A DNA stretch of 64,000 bases, from NCBI GenBank assembly GCA_019416425.1, contig DXXK01000085.1, positions 1-64,000 of the forward strand. Reading direction: 5' to 3'. The notes beneath the pieces were generated by a model. That model was not told the DNA's origin and did not search any database. It saw only the letters and a program-made list of their open reading frames with translations. The stretch is from Bacteroidales bacterium (GTDB lineage: Bacteria > Bacteroidota > Bacteroidia > Bacteroidales > Muribaculaceae). Of this stretch, positions 16,510 to 26,116 are shown one piece after another (the stretch's first letter is position 1; each line of letters begins with the position of its first letter). The translations under genes and the position numbers were made by a program.

Positions 16510-18024
16510 TCATTCGCCGAGATATTCGGCGCTTATGGTCCAGTTCTCGAGGTCGAATGTCAGACGGTAATTGCCCGGGTCTTCCACCTGCCACATATTC
16601 GTATGGTCTACGAGATAATCGAACTCGTCGCTTTCCACACCTGTCTTGCTTATCTTGCAGCCATTAGCCACAGGCAGAATGAACGGAACGTTCCAGTCTC
16701 CGGCCATCGCCGTGGCCTGAAGGGCACCCTTGAAGAGTTTCCCCTCATATACGAATACATGTTCCGATTTCATCACAAGCGGCGTCGGAGCACCGATGTC
16801 CCAGCTGTTGGGAGTGGCGTCGCCCAGGATATACAGCGTTGACGTTTCAATGGGTCTCTTTCCGGGATCTCCCAGATATTCCGCCGAGATTGTCATCTTC
16901 TTTGTGTTGATGTCTATCTTGTAGTTGCCGGCAGTGACCACATTCCACTGGTCGTCCGGCTCGGATGTCAATACGACATCGGTCGCGGTTATGCCGTTTT
17001 CGGAAATCTGGCAATCCGGCGACGAAGGCCTATAGAACGGCGCGCCGAAGTCCTTGACCGTCGTGGCCTTGAACGTTCCTTTGGAAAGATATCCGGTCCA
17101 GGTATACTCTCCTTCGATTCCATCTACCGGAGTCAGCTCCGTGGCATTGTCGAGACTCCAGCCTCCCGTTGTGGCTGAACCCACGATATAAAGCTTCTCC
17201 GGAGCGTATGCTCCCAGATATTCGGCAGAAATGGTCCAGTGCTCGAGGTCGAAGGTCAGACGGTAACGTCCGGCATCCTCTACCTGCCACATGTTGTTGT
17301 GGTTAATGGAATAATTGAAGGTTTCCTTGTCTTTCCCCGATTTACCGATCTTGCTGTCGGCTTCGATCGGAAGTATGAAAGCCGGAGCCCAGTCGCCGGG
17401 TGTGAGCAGTGCCTGCAGCGCCCCTTCGTTCAGACCGCCCTCATAAACGAATATGAAGTCCGAGATTCTTTCGCAAGGCGTAGGCGTGTCTATGTTCCAC
17501 CATGAGGGTGTAGCGTCTCCGATAAGATACAGGTTTTCAGTCTCGATAGGCGTTATCTCGGGTCCGTCGGGTTCACGCAGATACTCTGTGCTCATGGTGC
17601 GGTGACGCATGTCGAACTCAAGTCTATACACACCGGCTTCCACTATGTTCCATTTGTCGTCCGGGTCCCCGGCGGTCATCTTGAACGGCGCGTCGTTGAT
17701 CGGCTCTTTGCCTATTTCCGTTCCTCCCGTCAGAGGACGAATGAACGGATCGTTCCAACTGCCGGTAGTGATGCAGAGTTTCATTTCTCCGACATTCATG
17801 TTGCCCTCCCACGTAAACACAAGAGGGTCCTCGTCCGATGCCACAAGGGGTGTCGGGGAATTTATGTCCCAGCCCTTGGGTGTGGCATCCCCGACCATAT
17901 AAAGTACCGAGGTCTTTATAGGAAGGTCATCTTCTATTATCACCAGATCTTTCGCCCCCTCGCATCCGCTTAGCGCCAACATCAGTAGGACGGACAGTAA
18001 ACTGAATATATTCTTTAACTTCAT
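16510..18024 (-). CDS. SusE/SusF-like outer membrane lipoprotein with four tandem modules
   Basis: The 504-residue product has a lipobox (ALSGC) and four tandem modules of about 115-125 residues. Each starts with LY(M/L/I)(V/I)G(D/S)AT, goes through a WDI or WSLD segment and ends in M(S/T)(T/I)(S/T).EYL or TISAEYLG. Modules two and four are especially alike (NMWQVEDAG or NMWQVEDPG, RLTFDLE(H/N)WTISAEYLG), which suggests internal duplication. SusE and SusF carry starch-binding Ig-like domains at the cell surface, so this protein is expected to hold the polysaccharide next to SusC/SusD. It ends 82 nt before the GH27-like gene start and lies 75 nt after susD. Confidence 0.85.
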   Translation of the reverse strand: MKLKNIFSLLSVLLMLALSGCEGAKDLVIIEDDLPIKTSVLYMVGDATPKGWDINSPTPLVASDEDPLVFTWEGNMNVGEMKLCITTGSWNDPFIRPLTGGTEIGKEPINDAPFKMTAGDPDDKWNIVEAGVYRLEFDMRHRTMSTEYLREPDGPEITPIETENLYLIGDATPSWWNIDTPTPCERISDFIFVYEGGLNEGALQALLTPGDWAPAFILPIEADSKIGKSGKDKETFNYSINHNNMWQVEDAGRYRLTFDLEHWTISAEYLGAYAPEKLYIVGSATTGGWSLDNATELTPVDGIEGEYTWTGYLSKGTFKATTVKDFGAPFYRPSSPDCQISENGITATDVVLTSEPDDQWNVVTAGNYKIDINTKKMTISAEYLGDPGKRPIETSTLYILGDATPNSWDIGAPTPLVMKSEHVFVYEGKLFKGALQATAMAGDWNVPFILPVANGCKISKTGVESDEFDYLVDHTNMWQVEDPGNYRLTFDLENWTISAEYLGE

Positions 18025-18099
18025 AAGTCTTTGTCGATTAATTAGTGAGAAGTTGTTTCAGGCTTCTTCCCGAGATGTCGGGAGCCCTGTTCAGCACGA

Positions 18100-19827
18100 T
18101 TATCTGCCGTATCCCGGATTCTGCTCCAGCAGGGAGTTGGAGTTGAGAATGGAGCGGACTATGGGGAATATCGCCGTATGGCTGTCGGCATCCGAGGTCT
18201 TGTCCCACCAGCGTCCGGTATTGAATTTTCCGAAACGCACCAGATCTATCCGTCGCCGGCTTTCGGCAAAAAATTCCCGGCCCCATTCGGCCAGCATCTC
18301 GTTCTCGTCGAACTTCGCCTTTCCTTCGGGAGCGTACAGCACGTTATCGAGGTTCTCGGCCGGATAATTACGACGTCTTACGGTATTCAGCAGCCGCGCG
18401 GCTCCTGTCTTGTCGCCCGCACGCATCTTGCATTCGGCCAGCGAATAGACGATCTCCGGAAGGCGGATCTCCGTATAATCGCTCTCCACCTGATTCGGAT
18501 CGCCATCGCTCAACAACGGATATTTCACGAAATGCCATCCCGAATTATGATCGCCGCTACGCAACGTACTGGTCTTGTCGCCGGGCCATTTGTCGGGATC
18601 AAGGCCCTGGAACTTGCCCACGGCATCGCGGATATACAGGTCGTATGGAAGCTCGGGAGCACGCAGACGCGTCATGTTTCCGGAATTGTCCTTATATTCA
18701 AGATATCCGTAGAGGAACATACCCTCGCGGCGGCTGTCGCCGGTATTGGTATAGAACTTCATACGCTCGTCGCCAGGATATTTCCTGAAGTTCTGCACGG
18801 GCATTCCGAGCTCATAATCATACAGATTGCCGTCCAGGTCATAGCTTGGCGAAGCGGCATACTTGCAGTTATGATGGATGCCGGACTTGTTGTCGTCCAG
18901 GAACCACGCCGCATTGGCGGGAACCGTCCAGGCGTAGGTGTTGTAATCGTAGTGCCAGTGTGAATATCCTTTCGCGCCCGGGAACCCGAAGATCACTTCG
19001 TCGCAATTGTCGTTGTCATAATCGAAGGCTGCGTCCCAACGGTCGGCCACGGCATAGTCGCCATATTTGTTGTCGAGGATATCCTGGGCTATCTTGGCGC
19101 AATCCTCATATCGGGGCTGACCCGTATATACTTCGGCATTCAGATACAGACGCACCAGCAGTGACGCGGCCGCGGCCTGTGTCCATTGTCCCTGAATCTG
19201 AGAGTTCGTGCCCAGACCGTTTTTCTTTATAAGCAGTCCGAGATTATCCTTAAGCTCACTCTCTATGAACTTGAATACCTCTTCGGGAGCCGCCTGGGGA
19301 TTATTGGGGCGGTCACTGTAGGTAGTGACCAGGGGCACATTGCGGAACTCATCAAGCAGCCTTATGTAGAACCACGCACGGAGTATACGGCATTGCGCCG
19401 TCAGATTGTGGAACTCAGCCTCGCTGAAACCGAATTGCTCGGGAGTGAACCGGCTTAAATCCTCTATCACCAGATTACACTGCATGATTCCCTGAAAGCA
19501 GCCGTTCCATTCATCCCTGGCCTCGACGAAGTCGTCTACAGTCCATGTATGATAATGCAGGCGTTCCCAGCATCCTCCGTCATAAAACCAGCCGTCGCGG
19601 GTGGGCGTGATGAGCTGATCCGCAGGAAGCTCGTTCAGTATATGACGGTTGCATATACTCCAGTAGGCATGCTCGAAGGGTCGGAACACGGCCCGGATCA
19701 CATCCATCTTGGTATTATAATAATTTTCCGAACCCACCTGGTCGTAGAGAGTCTCGTCGAGGTTGGAGCAACCTCCCAGGACCAGCACTGACGCAGTGGC
19801 TATCGCTATATGTTTCAGAAATTTCAT
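18100..19827 (-). CDS. susD: SusD/RagB family nutrient-binding outer membrane lipoprotein
   Basis: The 575-residue lipoprotein has the signal LVLGGCSNLDE and the SusD/RagB layout: DQVGSENYY, FRPFEHAYWSICN, QCRILRAWFYIRLLDEFRNVPLV, and a C-terminal domain with RLPEIVYSLAECKMRAGDKTGAARLLNTVRRR. SusD proteins form a lid on the SusC barrel and bind oligosaccharides. The gene lies 19 nt downstream of the susC reading frame, the usual susC-susD order. No disruption is seen here, unlike susC. The C terminus (EQNPGYGR) is typical. Confidence 0.93.
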   Translation of the reverse strand: MKFLKHIAIATASVLVLGGCSNLDETLYDQVGSENYYNTKMDVIRAVFRPFEHAYWSICNRHILNELPADQLITPTRDGWFYDGGCWERLHYHTWTVDDFVEARDEWNGCFQGIMQCNLVIEDLSRFTPEQFGFSEAEFHNLTAQCRILRAWFYIRLLDEFRNVPLVTTYSDRPNNPQAAPEEVFKFIESELKDNLGLLIKKNGLGTNSQIQGQWTQAAAASLLVRLYLNAEVYTGQPRYEDCAKIAQDILDNKYGDYAVADRWDAAFDYDNDNCDEVIFGFPGAKGYSHWHYDYNTYAWTVPANAAWFLDDNKSGIHHNCKYAASPSYDLDGNLYDYELGMPVQNFRKYPGDERMKFYTNTGDSRREGMFLYGYLEYKDNSGNMTRLRAPELPYDLYIRDAVGKFQGLDPDKWPGDKTSTLRSGDHNSGWHFVKYPLLSDGDPNQVESDYTEIRLPEIVYSLAECKMRAGDKTGAARLLNTVRRRNYPAENLDNVLYAPEGKAKFDENEMLAEWGREFFAESRRRIDLVRFGKFNTGRWWDKTSDADSHTAIFPIVRSILNSNSLLEQNPGYGR

Positions 19828-19846
19828 GTCTTAGTTGTTTTTGCTG

Positions 19847-22800
19847 TTAGAAATCAACCTGAAGGCCCACGATGAACTGACGCGTCGAGGGGTAATAACT
19901 CCGGTCGCCCTGCGCTCCGGGCTGCAGGCCGTTGACTTGATAGGTGGATGGATCGACGCCGGTGAACTTTGTGAGCGTGAACACATTATTGACAGTGCCG
20001 TAGACCCTCACCTTGTCTATGAAACGGCATTGGGGAAAGCGCAGCGTATATCCCAGCGTTATCATGTCAAGCTTGAAATAGTCGCCGTTTTCAAGGAAAT
20101 AGTCACTAACTACAGGAGCGGAATACGGAGACACGTCGAAATTCTTGCCATATGCCTTTTTCAACATATTGCCGTTGAAATTGCGGGTGCCGTAATAAAA
20201 ATCATGAATGTTGAAGATCTGGAAACCGAAAGCCCCCCGGAAGAACAGCGATAAATCGAAATTGCGGTAACGGAAGTTATGTGTCGTCGACATGGTGAAT
20301 TTCGGCATTCCGTTTCCGACCACACGACGGTCTTCTTCAGTAGCCATCGACGCACTGATCATTTCTCCGTTCTTATCATATACCACCCAGTCTCCGTTGC
20401 GGTCTACGCCGGCATATTTCCACATGTAGAAATTGCCTATGGGCTTGCCCTTCTCGATGCGCTGCAGGAAATAGTAGGGATACGGATTCACTGTCTCGCA
20501 GACGCTGTAATAATCCTATCCGACATATTCCGAATTACTGAATTTCACGAACTTATTGCTCATCGTGCTTCCGATCACACTGAAATTGTATGAAAAATCC
20601 CGGGTCTCCACGGCATTGAAGTTAAGGTCGAATTCAAATCCCGTGTTTTTCATCGTTCCCACGTTTACAAATGTCTCGCCATGGATATTCGGCGGCACCG
20701 ACACCGTGTAATTGCCGAGCAGATCCTGCTGCCTGCGATTGAAATAGTTCAGCGAGCCATAGATGCGATTGTCGAGCAATGAGAAATCAAGACCGACATT
20801 CCAGTTCTTTCCCTTTTCCCAATGTAGGTCGGGGTTCACGTTCTTGCCGGGTCCCCACACCTGTATATATTTCCCGTTATAGTAATAGTATCCGAATCCG
20901 CTCATGGTGTTTATGGACAGATAGCTGCCGAAATCCTGATTGCCGGTGACTCCATAGTCGGCCCTTATCTTCAGGTCGTTTATCCATGTGATACCCTTCA
21001 TGAATTCCTCCTGCGAGATACGCCATCCTACGGAAACGGCGGGGAAATTACCCCATTTATGATTCTTGCCGAATTTTGACGATCCTTCATGACGCAGGGA
21101 CGCGGTGACAAGATATTTGCCGTCGTAATCATAGCTCAGTCGGCCGAAGAAGGAGATAAGTTTCGAATCGTTCTTATAGCTGCCCATCAGCACCTCGCCT
21201 TCTTCCTTGGCCCACAGTCCGGATCCGAGATTGTCGGCACCGAGACCGTCGTTGGGAAAATCACGGTTCTCCGCATTGAAGCCCGAAGACTGGGAATACT
21301 GATAGGAATATCCGACCATGGCTTTCAGATTGTGCTTGTCCGCGAAACATGCGCTGTAATTTGTAAGCCATTCCAGAATGTACTGATGATTTTTACTGTA
21401 TGAGCGGGAAGCGACGCCCTCGTGTCCGCTGTTCAGACATGCCGTGCTGGTCGACGGTACGAACGAGGTGTTGTCGTTGCTGTAATGGTGACTCGCAAAC
21501 ATAATCTGGGTGGATAGATTCTGTTCGGTCACCTCGTTCCTGTAAAACAACGGAAGCAGGTTAAGCTTCAGCGATCCGTCCATGTCCAGCAGTCTGTCAT
21601 CGCCATGGCTTTTCTCCAGCTTCTGTCTCTCCACAGGGTTGCTGCCGGCAATCTGCCCGAAGAAATTATAATATTGCGAGGGATTGTTGGGATCCATCAG
21701 AGGGGTGGTCGGATTGGCCTCTATGGCATCCTTGAACACTCCCCAGTCGGCATTGTCACGCGATATGACGCGCGGCGCCACATTGAGGTCTATCGTGAAC
21801 AGATCGCCCTTGGTGGAATGATGCACCGACGCGCGCGCACCATACTCGCGCCTGCCCGACCGCAGGTCTATACCCTTCGCATCGCGATAGTCGGCACTCA
21901 CCCGATAGTTGCTTCTTTCATTTCCGCCGCTTACCGAAAGCGTATGTTTCATCGTGAATCCCGTGCGCGACACGGCGTCAAGCCAGTCGACATTTCCGCC
22001 GATATCAACTCCCGGGTCTCCCCAGCCGAGTCTGACCTCGCGAAAATCCTGCGCGCTCATCATGTCCAGCTCTTTTTTCATTACATCCCATGACAGCGTA
22101 CAGGAATATGATGTGTGTGTCTTTCCGTCGCGCGCCCCCTTCTTGGTCGTAACCACGACGACTCCGTTGGATCCCCGCGTTCCATATATGGCCGATGCGG
22201 CGCCGTCCTTCAGAATGTCAAACGAAGCGATGTCGCTGGGACTGACGTTCGTAAGGTCTCCGCCCGGCACTCCGTCGATGACAATCAACGGCCCCAGACC
22301 TGCGGAACGCGAGGACACGCCGCGAATCTGGATACTGGCCTGGTTATTCGGGTCTCCCGCGCCGGTATTGGTTATGGACACACCCGGCACTTTGCCTTGT
22401 ATCAGCATCTTGGGATCAAGGGTACTTACGGACAGGAAGTCCTTCTCGCCGACATGGCTTATGGCGGAGGTCAGTTCCTTCTTGTCCATCGTGCCGTAGC
22501 CGATCACCACCACCTCGTTAAGCAACTGCTGATTCTCCGACATAACGACGTCCAGTCGTCCCGGTCTGTCAACTTTCTTCTTTTCAGATGAATAACCGAT
22601 ATATGAGAACATCAGTCGTCCACCCTCAGGGACATCTATTTCATATTTACCGTCAATGTCGGTGGTCACCCCTATATGCGTGCCCTCTACCGTAACCGAG
22701 GCACCGATCAGAGGCTCGCCCTGGGCATCGGTCACCATACCGGTGATTTTTATCTTCTCTGCTGCGGACCACTGCTGTTTCGAAGGTCTGAGACGGGTGC

Positions 22801-23143
22801 CAGATTTCTTATTCAGCACTATCTGCTTTTTTTCTATGGCGTATGATATATCATGACCGACAAAAAGTTTATCAAGAACCGTCGTCAGGCTCTCGTCCTT
22901 TACCTTAAGGGTCACGGGGACACTTACATTGATGGTCTCCCTACTGTATATGAACCTGTACTTTGTCTGTCGTTCTATTGATTTAAGAACATTTTCCAAG
23001 GCGGTTCCATTAGCATCGATGGACACCTTGCTGTCGGAAGCCCGGGCCGACAGCACACAGCCGAACATCAACACAAGGATCAATATCCTTAGTGCCGGTA
23101 GCCATATGCCGGACTGAGAATGCATAATTGGTTTTTCCTTCAT
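19847..23143 (-). pseudogene. susC: SusC/RagA TonB-dependent transporter with one in-frame TAG (codon 876)
   Basis: The frame from 23143 to 19847 encodes 1098 codons interrupted only by TAG at 20518-20516. Both sides are in the same frame and both are well conserved: signal peptide, an STN signalling domain (about residues 38-110, VSIDANGTALENVLKSIE), a carboxypeptidase-regulatory-like domain (about 130-205), the plug with IRGVSS and PLIVIDGVPGG, the barrel, and a C-terminal strand ending GLQVDF. The STN domain fits regulation by the adjacent ECF sigma and FecR. The stop removes the last 20% of the barrel, so a normal product would not fold. It is a point-mutated pseudogene, a readthrough gene or a sequencing error; the frame itself gives no other damage. 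Confidence 0.8.
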
Positions 23144-23225
23144 CTTTTAATATGATTGGTATTTTAATTGATTTTAGGTTTTATTAGGGACTTTTTAACA
23201 TCCGTATATACATAGAGCAACTGAC

Positions 23226-23255
23226 CAAAAATAATCCACATCGAAAAACCACAAA
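23226..23255 (-). promoter_or_regulatory. Possible susC promoter
   Basis: On the minus strand TTTTG (ending 23252) is followed after 18 bp by TATTTTTG (23233-23226), close to the Bacteroidetes -33/-7 pattern but two bases short in spacing. It would give a leader of about 75 nt. An ECF-dependent promoter elsewhere in the spacer is equally possible. Confidence 0.4.
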
Positions 23256-23288
23256 ATTTTCAATTTGTGAAACTTTTGTCGTAAGTGC

Positions 23289-23319
23289 TTGCATTATCGG
23301 ACAATAATATCTAACTTCG
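23289..23319 (+). promoter_or_regulatory. Promoter of the ECF sigma gene
   Basis: TTG at 23289-23291 is followed after 20 bp by TAACTTCG at 23312-23319, one base from TAnnTTTG. Transcription would start near 23326, 24 nt before the sigma factor ATG. This suggests basal expression by the housekeeping sigma. Confidence 0.55.
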
Positions 23320-23349
23320 CGGCAACTTTAGCATTGCTCCTGAAATAAC

Positions 23350-23940
23350 ATGGAAAACGAAATATTTGAAAATGAAACTCTTCTACTGGCTGCCTTGAAA
23401 TTAGACAGCCATGAGGCATTTCTGCAAATTTTTCGTAAATATTATCCGGACCTCGTTCTCTTCGCATCGCGTTTCATACTCGATTCGGAGACCTGCGAGG
23501 ATATCGTGCAGGAGGCATTCTTCAAGATCTGGGCAAACAGAAAGATTCTTGACATACGCACTTCGCTCAAGACTTATCTGATATCCCTGGTGCAGCATCT
23601 GGCGTTGAACGAGATCAAGCACCGCAAAGTCAAGACCCTGTATCAGGACACATACCATGAGATGATCCTGGCACTCCCTGCCGACGAACATATATTCTAC
23701 ACTGAACTGAAAGATGCCATGGAGAAGCTGCTCTCTCAACTTGATCCCGAGGTGCTTGAGACATATAGTCTGTCCAGAACCCATCACCTGAAATACACGG
23801 AAATAGCCCAAAAGCTCAACATCTCGGTAAGAACCGTAGAGGCCCGTGTCAGCAAAGCCGTCAGATTCCTTCAGAAGAATTTACAAAGCTACAAATTCAT
23901 CATATACCTGACTCTATTGTTTCACCACTTATCTAACTGA
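23350..23940 (+). CDS. ECF-type RNA polymerase sigma-70 factor
   Basis: The 196-residue protein has the sigma-2 region (FLQIFRKYYPDLVLFASRFILDSETCEDIVQEAFFKIW, residues about 20-57) and a sigma-4 helix-turn-helix (LKYTEIAQKLNISVRTVEARVSKAVRFLQ, about 146-174). This is the ECF class linked to FecR and SusC in Bacteroidetes, which activates transport genes when substrate occupies the transporter. It is divergent from susC with a 206-bp spacer and lies 5 nt before the anti-sigma gene. The tail (SYKFIIYLTLLFHHLSN) is unusually hydrophobic but short. Confidence 0.93.
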   Translation: MENEIFENETLLLAALKLDSHEAFLQIFRKYYPDLVLFASRFILDSETCEDIVQEAFFKIWANRKILDIRTSLKTYLISLVQHLALNEIKHRKVKTLYQDTYHEMILALPADEHIFYTELKDAMEKLLSQLDPEVLETYSLSRTHHLKYTEIAQKLNISVRTVEARVSKAVRFLQKNLQSYKFIIYLTLLFHHLSN

Positions 23941-23945
23941 ACGCG

Positions 23946-24965
23946 ATGGATTACACCGATAACAATCATATAGACATTCTGATAAGCCGTTATCTGGCGG
24001 GTGATGCCACATCACCTGAGATTGAGGAATTGTTCAACTGGATTCAGGGTGATGACAACAATAGGAAGTATTTCCTACGCCAGCAGGATATATGGTCCGT
24101 ACTGAACCCGGCTGTAGACATCAGTGACATCAATACGGAGGTCGCGGAACGGAACATACTTAGGGAAACGGGAATCATGCCGCGCCGACGCTCTGTGTTC
24201 CGTAAGCTGTTCGGTTTCTGGTCACGCATTGCAGCGGTGATACTTCTGCCGCTTCTTGCCTTAGTGGCCTATCTGTTGATCGACCGCTCGCAGCATGCGG
24301 TTCTCGACAACGTGACGATCGCCACTGCATTCGGGAGCCTGAGTTCCACTGACCTTCCCGACGGCACCACAGTCTGGCTCAATGCCAACAGTTCCCTGAC
24401 ATACAGTCCGGGGATGGACGGCGATGAAAGAAACGTTTTCCTGCAGGGTGAGGCTTATTTCAAGGTCAAGACCGATTCGCGGCATCCGTTTAACGTGCAC
24501 ACCCCGTACATGACCGTCACGGCCACAGGTACGGAGTTCAATGTCAATGCGTACGATTCGATTGCTTCGGTCACGTTAGTCAACGGTCATGTGAACGTGA
24601 GGATAAAGGACCGGTCGCTCGCCCTTGAACCCGGCGAGCACCTAAGCATAACCGACGGACGTCCCGTCATAAGCAAGGAGACCGATACGGAAAAATATTG
24701 CTGCTGGAAAAAGGGAATGCTCGTCTTTGAAGACGAACCCCTTGTGAGCATCTGCAACAGACTCCAGCAGATGTACGACGTGGAGTTCGATATCGCGCCG
24801 GAACTGAGGAACAGGACATTCCGAATGATTCTGAACGGCGAGAACATCAACGAGGTGACACGTTTCTTCGAAATGTCGGCCCCGGTAATCTGCGAGTCCC
24901 TGACACCACAGGAAGGTAACGATACGGCCAATCTAAAGCAAAGATTCCGCATAAGGCCTTTGTGA
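23946..24965 (+). CDS. FecR family anti-sigma factor (transmembrane)
   Basis: The 339-residue protein has a cytoplasmic N-terminal anti-sigma domain (residues about 1-85, ISRYLAGDATSPEIEELFNWI), one membrane span (about 95-113, IAAVILLPLLALVAYLLI), a periplasmic FecR domain with LPDGTTVWLNANSSLTY, FLQGEAYFKV and TGTEFNVNAY (about 135-215), and a C-terminal DUF4974-like domain. It would hold the neighbouring sigma factor until the SusC STN domain signals substrate. It lies 5 nt after the sigma gene and is followed by GH43 after 51 nt. Confidence 0.92.
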   Translation: MDYTDNNHIDILISRYLAGDATSPEIEELFNWIQGDDNNRKYFLRQQDIWSVLNPAVDISDINTEVAERNILRETGIMPRRRSVFRKLFGFWSRIAAVILLPLLALVAYLLIDRSQHAVLDNVTIATAFGSLSSTDLPDGTTVWLNANSSLTYSPGMDGDERNVFLQGEAYFKVKTDSRHPFNVHTPYMTVTATGTEFNVNAYDSIASVTLVNGHVNVRIKDRSLALEPGEHLSITDGRPVISKETDTEKYCCWKKGMLVFEDEPLVSICNRLQQMYDVEFDIAPELRNRTFRMILNGENINEVTRFFEMSAPVICESLTPQEGNDTANLKQRFRIRPL

Positions 24966-24986
24966 CACTAAGGCATCGTTCCTTCT

Positions 24987-25020
24987 ACGCTATCATTATG
25001 ACAAAACGCTATCATTATGA
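24987..25020 (+). repeat. 15-nt direct repeat spanning the GH43 start codon
   Basis: ACGCTATCATTATGA occurs at 24987-25001 and again at 25006-25020, 19 nt apart. The second copy contains the GH43 start codon (25017); the first contains an ATG at 24998 that opens a ten-codon frame ending at 25030, overlapping the GH43 start. Whether this duplication acts in translation control is unknown. Confidence 0.6.
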
Positions 25021-26012
25021 AAATGACTGACAAATCTTTAATCTTATTATTCAGTTTGGTTTTAAGCGGGATTGCATTATGCGCGTCAACCACTTCAAGC
25101 CAGGCAAGCACCGAGGCCGGTAATCCTTGCTTTCCTGGTCCATACGCCGATCCGGAAGGAATCGTATATGACGGCACACTGTTCGTATATCCCACACGAA
25201 GCCTGCCGTTCAAGGAACAGACCGCTTTCGACTGCTTCTCAACCACCGACCTTAAGCACTGGACCAAATATGAGAACATCCTCGACACAAACGAAGTGAA
25301 ATGGGCTTGGGGCGCGATGTGGGCGCCGGCCGTACTTCAGAAGGATGGAAAGTACTATCTCTTTTTTGGAGCCAACGACGTTCACGAGGGAGAGATCGGC
25401 GGCATAGGAGTGGCCGTAGGCGACCGTCCCGAAGGGCCGTACAAGGACCTGCTGGGCCGTCCACTCATCAATGAGATAGTAAACGGGGCGCAGCCCATCG
25501 ACCAGTTCGTGTTCCATGACAAAGACGGCAACTGGTATATGTATTACGGAGGCTGGGGCCACTGCAACATGGTCCGGTTGTCGGACGATTTCAAGACTCT
25601 GGTTCCTTTTCCCGACGGTTCTCTTTATAAGGAAGTAACGCCGAAGGATTATACCGAAGGTCCGTTCATGCTGCTCAAAGACGGGAAGTATTATTTCATG
25701 TGGAGCGAGGGGGACTGGACTAAGAACGACTACCGGGTGGCGTATGCGATGGCCGACTCCCCGTTCGGACCGTTTGAACGGATAGGCACGATATTGGAAT
25801 CAGACTCCGAGATAGGAACGGGGGCCGGACATCATTCCGTAATCCACTCGTCCAAGACTGGAAAATACTACATAGTCTATCACAGGCACCCCATTGGTTC
25901 CGAAGACGGCAACGACCGCATCACCTGTATTGATGAACTGCATTTCGATTCTTCAGGCCGGATACTTCCCGTCAGAATGACTTTCTCAGGCCCAGACGCC
26001 ACCAAGTTATAA
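25017..26012 (+). CDS. GH43-like five-bladed beta-propeller glycosidase
   Basis: The 331-residue secreted protein (signal peptide residues about 1-24) shows the GH43 layout: YADPEGIVYDG with the general base aspartate near residue 43, WAWGAMWAPAVLQKDGKYYLFF, QPIDQFVFHD with the pKa-modulating aspartate (about 163), and YTEGPFMLLKDGKYYFMWS with the acid glutamate (about 219). GH43 enzymes are mostly arabinofuranosidases, xylosidases or galactosidases, so the exact bond is open. Two ATGs (25017 and 25023) are possible. Located downstream of fecR, it probably belongs to the PUL regulon. Confidence 0.8.
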   Translation: MKMTDKSLILLFSLVLSGIALCASTTSSQASTEAGNPCFPGPYADPEGIVYDGTLFVYPTRSLPFKEQTAFDCFSTTDLKHWTKYENILDTNEVKWAWGAMWAPAVLQKDGKYYLFFGANDVHEGEIGGIGVAVGDRPEGPYKDLLGRPLINEIVNGAQPIDQFVFHDKDGNWYMYYGGWGHCNMVRLSDDFKTLVPFPDGSLYKEVTPKDYTEGPFMLLKDGKYYFMWSEGDWTKNDYRVAYAMADSPFGPFERIGTILESDSEIGTGAGHHSVIHSSKTGKYYIVYHRHPIGSEDGNDRITCIDELHFDSSGRILPVRMTFSGPDATKL

Positions 26013-26116
26013 ACGCGAGTTCGGGATTAGGATCTGATAAATATGTTGGAGACAGATAGACACAAACAATCGGGTAGCCTGATATGGCTCACCTGATTTT
26101 GTCAGGTCAAATACAA
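26013..26116. other. Spacer between GH43 and IS982 remnant
   Basis: About 100 bp without coding potential. A short hairpin (ACCTGA...TCAGGT, 26091-26107) is present but has no T-run on either strand. I could not identify a terminal inverted repeat of an insertion sequence. Confidence 0.4.

Noticed and set aside
20516..20518. Alternative genetic code (TAG as glutamine) for the whole window
   Set aside because: Only one internal TAG was seen among more than 40 otherwise uninterrupted coding genes, so a genome-wide reassignment is not supported.
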